Shown here piece by piece: positions 55,964 through 64,000 of a stretch of DNA of 64,000 nucleotides. The stretch's first letter is position 1, and each line of letters opens with the position of its first letter. The translations under genes were made by a program, and so were the position numbers. The stretch is from Sorex araneus (taxonomy: Eukaryota; Chordata; Mammalia; Eulipotyphla; Soricidae), in assembly GCF_027595985.1 (NCBI RefSeq), contig NC_073307.1, positions 120,693,678-120,757,677 on the forward strand, in the 5' to 3' direction. The notes beneath the pieces were generated by a model. It saw only the letters and a list, made by a program, of their open reading frames with translations, searched no databases and had not been told where the DNA came from.

Positions 55964-56386
55964 AAGAATCCCTTCTCGAGAACAGATGACCCCAATAACG
56001 AGGTTTAAACTATTAGGGCAAGTACTGCAGAAAGGTGCATTGGCCACCTCCATCTGGGGACTGGGAGGTCTCTGTCTGGATCTGGTCGAGTATTCTCATC
56101 CAGATGGAGAAGGAAGGGGCTGGTGACCCTGACGGTTCCACTACTGGAGGTCGTGGGAGAGTCCCCGATGGTCAGGAGTCAGAACGCCATCCCCAGTGGG
56201 TGCTCTTTGGACTGTTTCTGGTAAGGATCCTGATCTGGGTGTGAATGAGGTGAAGAGTGTTAGGCCTGTAAGAACAGTGTGTCTGACCAGCTGGTATGTG
56301 TGGAGAGACCCCGTGCGAATCTGTTGGAGTGCAGTATAGTGTGTATTGTTGTCTTCTGTCTTCTCTGTCCCTTTCTCTTGATCAAT

Positions 56387-58069
56387 ATGGGCCAGGCTCA
56401 GGTGACCCCAAAATTCGTCTTTCTGAGTCATTTTTCTGAAGTGCGCACCAAGGCCAGTAATTATGGTTTGAAACTGAAAAAAATTAAGTTTGACACCCTT
56501 TTCTGCAGAGTGGCTGACCTTTGAATTCAGCTGGACTCCCCAGGGCACCATCTCTTTGGAGATGATCAAAAGGGTCCAGGATAATATTAACAGACCCAGC
56601 ATAAATGGCCACCTGGACCAATATCCTTATATTCTGATGTGGCAGGCTCTGTTAGAAAATCCTCCCTCCTGGTTGAAGCCATTTGTTCATTAAAAACCAG
56701 AGGGAACCCCCCCCCCCCCACCACCAAATTTTTGGCCATAACTGGGGCTGGCCAGAGTGTCTGCAACAAGCTGCCATAGTTTCAGCCCCTCCCCCATCTT
56801 CCTAAGAAACCCATCTTCATGCAGGAAGGTTGGGATGTCTATTCGTCCCTGGTCCCTGATAGACTTAGATCTTGAGGGAAATCCCCCACTCTATGCAGCT
56901 GCCCCGCCCCTTCAGCCCGAAGTGACAGGACTCCCAAAACCTCCCCACTCTATGGCCTTGCTGTCAGCAGTCTCTGCCACTAACATTGGGCCGGAGCAGG
57001 GACTTAGACCACGCCGGCATTGGGAAGGGATCCCAGAGGAGGCTCTCTTTCTACCTTGGAGGGGCTCCTATCCTCCCGATCTAGGCGTTCCAGTACTGGC
57101 CCTTCTTGAGTAGTGACCTATATAACAGAGAGGCTCAAAAATCATGCCTTCTTCAAGGATTCTAGGGTTCTCACGGACTTGTTGGGTCCATCCTGCACAC
57201 CCACAGCCACACCTGGGATGACTGTCAACAGCTCCTTAACCCTTTATTCACCAGCAAAAGTGTGAACGAATTCTCTCTGAAGCCAGGAAGAATGTTCTTG
57301 GGGATGACAGGAGGCCAGAAACTTTACCGAACTTGATTTATCAGTCATTTGCTCTGGATCGGCAAATTGGCACTTTGAGAATGTGGGAGGTGGGGAGCGT
57401 CTCCGAGTTTACCGCCAGACTCTTATGGCAGGTCTCCATGCAGTGACACACTGCCCCACAAATTTAGCCTAGTTAAAAGCTGTGGTACAAGGGAATAGTG
57501 AAAACCTGGTCGCGTATCTCCAACACCTCTCTGATACTTATAGATGGTATACATGCTTGGATCCTTTAGTAGAAGAAAATGAGCCCACCATTATCATGTC
57601 CGTTATTAACCAGGCAGCCCCAGAAATCAGAAAGAAGTTGTATAAACAGAAAGGGTTGGGAGAATTGTCTGTCCTGCATCTGAGGAAAGTGACAGAGAGG
57701 GTTTTTAATACCCATGAGACTCCAGTGGAAAGGGAAGACTGACTTAGGAAGGAAGATAGGAAAGTGCAGGAGAGGTTCAGGAAAGAAGACAGAGAACACA
57801 AAAGGCAGCAGAATAGGTTGTAGCAGAAGGAAATGTTTAAGATTTTTCTAGTGGGAGTCCAAGGGTCTGGCCAGGGACCTAGGGTGGTCAGCTCCAGCCA
57901 ACCCCAGGGACCAGGGTCCTGCTCTTGGCTCTATAGGGAGCAATGTGCCTATTGTAAGGAATCTGGGCATTGGGAAAGGGAATGCCCAAAGTGTCAGGAA
58001 CAGAGAGGGCAGGAAGGCAGACCTGGAAGCGAGACTCCAGTTCTGCTGGCTGAAGGGGATAGTGATTAG
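56387..58069 (+). pseudogene. gag: Provirus gag remnant (matrix, p12-like, capsid, nucleocapsid)
   Basis: Matrix starts at 56387 with MGQ, the myristoylation-type start. A frameshift near 56500-56520 moves the rest of matrix to another frame (to 56693). A proline-rich segment at 56757-57113 contains PPLY, a PPxY late-domain motif of the kind that recruits NEDD4-type ligases for budding. Capsid text spans about 57120-57740 with stops. Nucleocapsid at about 57942-57995 keeps one complete CCHC zinc knuckle with spacing C-X2-C-X4-H-X4-C. The frame ends in UAG at 58067. Overall it cannot make a Gag protein. Confidence 0.8.
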
Positions 58070-60326
58070 GGAGAATGGGGCTCAGACCCCCTCCCCAAGT
58101 CTTGGGTAACTATATATATGGAGGGGAAGACAGTAAGGATGATTGTAGACAAGAGGGCCCAACAGTTTGTCTTAAACAAACACACTGAGCCAATGTCCCA
58201 AAGGATAAATTTGGTCCAAGGGGCAACAGGGTCCAAGACATATCAATGGACCAGTAAATGTCAGGTAGACCTGAGCCGGCATCGGGTGATTCTTGAGTGC
58301 CCAGTTTCCCTTTTGTGATGAGATCTGTTGTCCAAAGTGAGGGCTTGAATATATTTCAAGCTGGACGGCATTCGAGTGACACATGGTCAAGGATAGCCTC
58401 TCCGTGTATTAACCCTGTCCCTGGCAGATGAACATCGCCTGTTTTCTGAACAAATGCTGTTGCCCTCAGATGGGTGGAGTCCAGAGATGACATACTGGAT
58501 TCAGACATACCCCAAGGCTTGGGAAGAGATAGCTGGGATTGGACTGGCTGGTTGATAGTCCCAATTGTGGTGGAACTTAAGGTTTCAGTATAGCCTACTT
58601 GGGTCAGTCCTGTGTCTTCTGAAGCCTGGAGGGGTATCACCTCCCACATCCATCAGCTTATGAAAGAAAGGATACTGAGACCCTGCCACTCTGCTTGGAA
58701 CATCCCACTTCTCCCCATCAGGAAGCTGGGAGGGAAGGATTACAAACCAGTACAGGATCAAAGGGAGGTAAATAAGAGAGTAGAGGACATCCATGCTACA
58801 GTGCCCAATCCTTACACCCTGTTAAGCCATTTGCTGCCTTCGCATGTTTGGTATATTACCCTAGAATTGACAGATACACTCTTCAGTGTAGCCCTGGCAC
58901 CCGGTAGCCAAGACAACTCCTTTGAGTGACACGATGAAAACACAGGGACTCCTGGACAGCTGACTTGCACTAGACTTTCTCAGGGCTTAAAAAACTCCCC
59001 TACCCTGTTCAGTGTGGCCTTACACCAGGATTTGGACTCATTTTGTAAGAATCATAGTAGTATTACATTACTACAGTGTGTAGGTGACTTATTTTTGGCA
59101 GCCCCCTCTGAACCTGCATGTCGGAAAGTCACTGAAGACCTCCTTCAGGAATTAGGGAAGCTAGGCTATTGGGCCAGCGCAAAGAAGGCCCAAATCTGCA
59201 AGCAGGCTACTACCTACTTGGGCTATCAGCTGAAAGAAGGAACCCAGTGGTTAACAAAAGCCATGAAAGAGACTATTCTCAGGCTCCCATTTCCCACCTC
59301 AGCTTGGGAAGTCTGTGAGTTCCTGGGGACAGCTGGGTACTACCGATTGTGGATCATAGGATATGCTGAGATACGAGGCCACCAGAGACAGAAATCCCCG
59401 AGACTGGAGCCCAGACAAGCAGACAGAATTTGAAAAGCTCAAGACCGCTCTCCTAAGGGCCCCAGCCCTAGTACTGCCCAACCGCTTAAAACCCTACAGC
59501 CTTGGGGCTGGAGCAATAGCACAGCAGGTAGGGCATTTGCCTTGCACACGACCAACCCGGGTTCGATTTCCAGCATCCCATATGGTTCCCTGAGCACTGC
59601 CAGGAGTAATTTCTAAGTGAAGAGCCAGGAGTAACCCCTGTGCGTTGCTGGGTGTGACCCAAAAAGCAAAAAAAAAAAAACCCAAAACCCAAAAACAACA
59701 AAAAATCCCTTTAACCTCTTCATAGATGAGAAGAAGGGAATAGCTATGGAGGTGCTGATGCAGTGCTTGGGACCCTGGAAGCATCCGGGTGGCCTATCTG
59801 TCCAAAGACTAGACCTGGTTGCAGCAGGCTGGCCACATAGCCTGTGGATCATAGTGCAGTTGTTCTGATGGTAAGGGATGTGGACAAGGTGACTCTTGGG
59901 CAACACCTAAAAATGGTGACACCCCATGTAATAGAGGGTGTCCTGAGACAAACACCAGGAAAGTGGATGACCAAAGCCAGGTTGACTCACTACCAGGGAC
60001 TCTTGTTGGATACCTTCACTGAGGCAACATTACTGACTCTGGCCACATTACTACCAACACTAGACCTGAAAGCCCATCTGGAAGACTGCAGGAAAGTTAT
60101 GGCAGAGATCACCCAGGTTTGACCAGACTTGCTGGACTCAGCCCTTCCCAACAGCAAATTGGTATGGAACACGGATGGGAGTAGCTTTGTGCTAAATAGG
60201 GTACGAGGGGCAGGTGTGGGAGTAGTGGACCAGGAGGGGAACATTATCTGGAGCGCCCCACTACCACAAGGAACCTCAGCCCAGAGAGCCAAGCTGATCA
60301 CAATGGGACAAGCATCCTGGAACTAG
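58070..60326 (+). pseudogene. pol: Provirus pro-pol remnant (protease, reverse transcriptase, RNase H start)
   Basis: Protease text follows gag in the same frame after the UAG, but the catalytic Asp-Thr-Gly triad is changed at its second and third residues (about 58148-58156). Reverse transcriptase pieces lie at about 58612-58929 and 58940-59430; the catalytic YxDD position now reads CVGD. A SINE splits the C-terminal part at 59504-59700. An RNase H beginning with the TDGS motif is at about 60171. It breaks off by about 60326, and env begins at once. Integrase is absent. Many stops and frame changes are present. Confidence 0.8.
59504..59695 (+). repeat. A-tailed SOR SINE inside provirus pol
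   Basis: A near-consensus copy: head 'ggggctggagcaatagcaca', body, 'gtgtgacccaaaaagc' and an A-rich tail with C interruptions. The weak flanking match 'aaaccctacagcct' to 'aaatccctttaacct' may be a diverged duplication. It inserted after the provirus. Confidence 0.9.
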
Positions 60327-60335
60327 AAGTACGGC

Positions 60336-61729
60336 ATGGCTGTAAACCCGACAATTTGGATCGGATTCGAATCAGGGAAGAGGGACACTGGCTGGGTACA
60401 GGGGAGAACATGGGAGATAGTGATCTACAGTTATAGGGCACACAAGGGGTCATTACTGGTTATTAGACTGAAGGCAGATCCCTTAGATCCATCCCCCAAA
60501 AATGCTAGCACCACCCTGAAGAAAGCAGGATTTGACACTTGGCCCACTACCACCCCACCCCAGGGTCATGGGATCCCAAGGTAGAGCCCACAGAGTACCC
60601 CTGCTGTGGTGCCTGGCAGCCCGCCAGGAGTCACGGACTCTCTCTGAACCTAGTTCAGGCCACCTTTCTAACCTTGAACCATACCAGCCCCAACTTAACC
60701 TCCTCTTGCTGGCTGTGTTATGATATCCATCCCCCCCTTCTATGAGGCAGTAGGGTTGAAGATACCTTTAATATGTCTCAGACAGACAACCCACTGCAGT
60801 GTCCTGGGGGTAAGCGCAAAGTAGGGTTCACTATGCAGCTCGTGAGAGGGGAAGGGCTCTGCTTAGGGATTGTTCCTTCGGCACAAAAGGGACTATGTGC
60901 TAGGCTTGCACATAGACTTGCACGGTGGCTCGACAGGCTGGCTAGTGCCGGATAAAGGAGGATGATGGATTTGCTCCAGGACAGGTCAGACCCCGTGTCT
61001 TTCCTTTTCTGTGTTCAATGTCCCCAAAGAATTCTGAGTCTTGGTCGTGGTTTTGCCCATATCCTCTATCACCCTGAGGAGAGCATGTGTCAGCACAGGG
61101 AGAAGGAAGGCACCCTCAGAGGAAAAAGGGAGCCAATTTCCGCCCTCATCATAGCCACCCTACTCAGTCTAGGGATGGCTGGGCCCAGGACGGGTACAGC
61201 CTCCCTCGCCACCCAACACTCCAGACTGACCTCATTGCGGGTAGCCGCAGACAAGGACTTAAAAAAGGATAGAGACGTCCATAAGTCATGTAGAAAAATC
61301 CCTCCCCTCTCTATCTGAGGTGGTACTCCAAAACTGGAAGGGCCTGGAATTGCTGTTCCTATAGCAGAGGGGGTTGTGCGCTGCACTAGGTGAAGAGTGT
61401 TGCTTCTATGCCGGTCACTCAGGAGTTATTAAGGATTCCATGGCCAAGGTCCAGGAAGGACTAACCAAGAGAAAAAGGGAGAGGGAAGCAAATGAGGACT
61501 GGTTGTAGGCATAGTTTAACATGTCCCCTTTGCTGACCACCTTGATTTCCACATTACTTGGACCCCTTCTAATTCTCCTCCTCATCTTAATATTTGGACC
61601 TTGCATCCTTAATAAACTTAATAAAATAGCATATAAAGGAAAGAATAAGCACAGTATAGTTGATAGTCCTCAGGCAGGTGTACCAGAAGCTCCCAAACCT
61701 GGGGAACCTACACCTGAGTGGTCAGAATG
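60336..61729 (+). pseudogene. env: Provirus env remnant (surface and transmembrane parts)
   Basis: Surface-unit text starts right after the pol deletion. A CXXC motif (CWLC, about 60706-60717) marks the isomerase-type site of gammaretroviral surface subunits. A basic residue pair then a hydrophobic stretch at about 61125-61170 corresponds to the subunit junction and fusion segment. The CX6CC motif of the transmembrane subunit is complete at 61377-61403. A strongly hydrophobic anchor lies at about 61524-61600, followed by a short tail ending at 61729. Frameshifts and stops between these parts prevent a full protein. Only the anchor and tail form an open frame (61521-61730). Confidence 0.75.
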
Positions 61730-61751
61730 AGGAAGATTCCTCATTCTTAAC

Positions 61752-61766
61752 AGCTAAAGGGGGGGA
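61752..61766 (+). other. Polypurine tract of the provirus
   Basis: A purine run ending 'aaagggggggga' or close to it directly precedes the TG start of the 3' LTR at 61767. This is where plus-strand DNA synthesis starts in retroviruses. Confidence 0.75.
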
Positions 61767-62250
61767 TGTTAGGGCCAGCTAGCTGAAGAACTGCCATAAC
61801 AGGCTTTGTGAACTTTGGGTGGCGCAGGCCTCTTCCAGGAACAATGAACTAGCTCATTTCTGGTAAACAAGAGTGGAGGGTTACAAAAGTGTTAAAGCAG
61901 AGAAAACAGATGGCTGTGAAACATTAGGTCCCTGGAATAAGGCTAGGTCTCCGAATGTAACTGCCACGAGGTGGGCTGGAACATGTGGGTCAAAAAATAT
62001 GTACTCTATAGATAGTAGAAAATTGCTGAGTAATGAACACTTGCTAAAATAAAAGTTGCTGAGTAATGCACACTTGCTAAAATGAAAGTATAAGAACTTC
62101 TGAATCCAGTGCTCGAGGTCCCTCTTGAAATCCGCTGTGCTGGGCAGATACTTGGATTTCAACTAATTAGAACAATAAGCCTCATTGTATGATATACGTT
62201 ACTGGGTCTGTTCTCTGACCTTGAGGGCTGGTCTACTCTGGACCCCAACA
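61767..62250 (+). repeat. 3' LTR of the provirus
   Basis: It starts with TGTTAGG and ends with CCAACA, the expected TG and CA ends. It aligns with 55509-55944. It has a tandem duplication of about 34-38 bases ('gctgagtaatg.acacttgc', twice at about 62021-62090) that the 5' LTR lacks. The polyadenylation signal of the 5' LTR is changed here ('aataag'). Confidence 0.9.
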
Positions 62251-63390
62251 AAACAAAAACATAAAATAACATGTCTGGTGGCAATTCTGAATTTATTTTG
62301 GATAATTTAAATTTTTACTTATACTGTAAATAATGGATTCTCATGGACATTATTCTGACACCACACCCATCACCACTGTACCTGTCTCCCCTCCTCCCTC
62401 ACACCTGCACCCCAGTGCACTGTGTGTGTCAGTTCCCCAGTATCTTGCTTTTGGATTTTTGTTGCTGCCTCACTATGTATCTTTGAAAAATAGATAGATA
62501 TATCCAAATTGTCACAGAGCCTGTCATTTTACTTCCAGATTCATATTCCAGGATCATCCTAAACTTGAACATCAATGTTACAGAAGAATCATTTATAATA
62601 TCCCCATAATGGATATGGACAACAAATAGAGGATTCATTTGTCATCTATAAACTGTAATGTATCAATACAAGATTTAAAGTAAAAAGCAACTACAAGCAA
62701 TGAGATAAAAGGGGACAGGCTGGGGAGGGGCAAGGACTCTGGGGACACTGGTGGAGCGATTGGTGTTCCAACATTGTATGCCTGAAATAATTCTATTATG
62801 GACATCTTTGTTAATAATCGTGCCTCAATAAAAATTTTAATTGAAAAAATCAGTGAGAAACAGCATCTCCTTTCACGTTGGTGAATCTGAATTTCTCATG
62901 ATAAATGAAAGAAGTCAGTTATGACAGACAGGATTCCGTTTACCTGGAAAGTGTAAATTAGGAAAATGCATTGGGACAGGAAGTAGAAGAGCAGGAAGCC
63001 AGGCAAACAGAGTGGAGCTGGGAGATTTTTGGGAGATGGAAATGATCACAAATTGCTATTTACTTTCTTGTTGGATGAAAACATAATACAAATGATTGTA
63101 CTACTAGAGCCCATAATACACAAATTATATGGTATGTGAATTACATCTTAATAAAGCTGTTTTTAATTTAAAAAGAAGAAATAAACAATAAAAGACATGT
63201 TATGCTCTTTAACTTCAAGGTATAATACAATAGGTTGTAATAAAAACTTAATAGATTTGGAACAAATACACACATTCACACCATATATATATGGTGTGAA
63301 TATATATATTATAAATAAAGCCATATATATTTATATTTATACACATACAGAAGCACATATTTTTTTACATTTCATTTTATTTATATGGTT
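62251..63390. other. 3' flank of unit E, no gene
   Basis: From about 62475 it aligns with 32640-33406 and 33652-33770 of unit C in the same order, lacking the SINE at 33407. An AT-rich microsatellite-like stretch lies at 63281-63350. The receptor coding exon of this unit would lie beyond the right edge. Confidence 0.7.
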
Positions 63391-64000
63391 CACTTGTATC
63401 ACTTGTCATCTCATTGATCTTCAATTTGCTCGAGCGGGCACTAGTAACTTCTCCATTTGTCCCTGTCGCGTGCTAGTGCAGCCCAATGATATCTGCGTAC
63501 TCCAGGAACAGAAAGAGTCTCAGACTGTTCATTCAAGGATTTGACGAAGAAATCTGACCATCTAGTTGGTGGGCAGCCACGCGGTTTTCTGATGTCCCGT
63601 GGAATCCAATCTGTAACAGCTCTAGTCTAGCGGTTGTCTCTGAATTGCATTACATGACCAGCCCATCTGATTTTTGATGCCTTGGCAAACGAGACAGCAT
63701 CCCTGATTTTTGACCATTGACAGAGGTCAGAACTCCAGATTCCTTCTCTCACTTGAGTGAGACATGATATTCCCAGCATAGCTCTTTGGATTCCTCTTTG
63801 GGATACCCTAATAGCATTCTCATCCTGTTTGCATAAAGCCCAGGTCTCTGAGGCATATGTTAGTGCAGGAAGCATGGTGGAATCGAAAAGATGTGCCCAG
63901 AGTCAGAGGTTCTTCATCCTCTTAACCACTTCTTCGACGCTCTTGAAGGCATTCCATGTTGCTCTCTTCCTCCTGAGCAGTTCTAGTGCCAAGTCATTCC
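63391..64000 (-). mobile_element. RTE-clade LINE, 3' part, runs off the window
   Basis: Nearly the same text as 8047-8640, from the 3' end ('cacttgtatcacttgtcatc') inward. The frame at 63627-63875 gives 'LPALTYASETWALCKQDEN', 'LGISCLTQVREGIW' and 'IRWAGHVMQFRDN', the conserved C-terminal part of RTE-type proteins. The reverse transcriptase core lies beyond the window, so integrity cannot be judged. Confidence 0.85.

Larger units (their letters stand above)
55509..62250 (+). mobile_element. Endogenous gammaretrovirus-like provirus, defective
   Basis: Two related LTRs bound gag, pol and env remnants in that order. Gammaretrovirus-type marks are a myristoylation-type gag start (MGQ), a PPLY late-domain motif, a single CCHC zinc knuckle, a UAG stop between gag and pro in one frame, and the CX6CC motif in the env transmembrane part. 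Frameshifts and stops occur throughout, active-site residues are changed, and integrase with most of RNase H is deleted. A SINE interrupts pol. It is an old germline copy with no capacity to replicate. LTR divergence, including a private duplication in one LTR, fits considerable age. Flanking duplication is unclear. Confidence 0.9.

Noticed and set aside
59504-59580. tRNA-like segment with A- and B-box-like text
   Set aside because: It is the head of a SINE; no cloverleaf acceptor stem or anticodon arm was found. The same holds for the other SINE heads.
61521-61730. Open 69-residue hydrophobic frame that might be a co-opted env peptide
   Set aside because: It is only the membrane anchor and tail of a broken env. 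Nothing shows selection or expression.

Overview
The window reads as mammalian, most likely from a shrew (Soricidae, Sorex-like). It carries many copies of the tRNA-derived SINE I recognise as the SOR family of shrews (head 'ggggctggagc.atagcac', A-rich tail). It also has many mammalian L1 copies, an RTE-clade LINE and one gammaretrovirus-like endogenous provirus. There are no operons, bacterial signals or CRISPR. The species call rests on the SINE and is an inference.

The host gene content is a tandem array of Mas-related G protein-coupled receptor genes of the MRGPRX type, all on the minus strand. I can trace five units. Unit A leaves only its 5' untranslated exon (about 2.5-2.7 kb); its coding exon would lie left of the window. 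Unit B has a broken coding exon (9.78-13.18 kb) and a 5' exon at 21.6 kb. Unit D has only its 3' flank left (27.5-28.29 kb), cut at the point where the coding exon should begin. Unit C is the only intact gene: coding exon 35.914-36.883 kb, 5' exon at 46.5 kb, implied intron about 9.6 kb. Unit E shows only its 3' flank (55.4-55.5 and 62.4-63.4 kb); its coding exon would lie right of the window. The flanks of B and C align over most of their length, so paired sites show which insertions came before or after the duplication.

Nearly everything else is retroposed. 6.0-8.0 kb: an FKBP1A processed pseudogene, itself hit by an L1 and a SINE. 8.0-9.4 kb and 63.4-64.0 kb: RTE copies. 10.0-12.4 kb: a 5'-truncated L1 inside the unit B coding exon, with a 3' transduction. 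14.1-20.3 kb: nested, scrambled and ordinary L1 copies. 23-24.1 kb: a retroposed unknown 3' UTR and an L1 tail. 25.2-25.7 kb: a solo LTR. 28.3-32.6 kb: an L1 with intact 5' monomers but no 3' end. 38.3-44.1 kb: a full-length but dead L1 with a 3' transduction. 51.4-54.4 kb: a second scrambled L1. 55.5-62.25 kb: a defective provirus with both LTRs.

In functional terms the window supports one working protein, the unit C receptor, probably transcribed right to left from the 46.5 kb exon. The mobile elements are all visibly broken. The most useful observations are: the conserved splice acceptor that shifts the receptor start; precise target-site duplications and empty paralogous sites that date insertions; a SINE family whose 3' end matches the resident RTE; and two L1 copies with permuted internal order.
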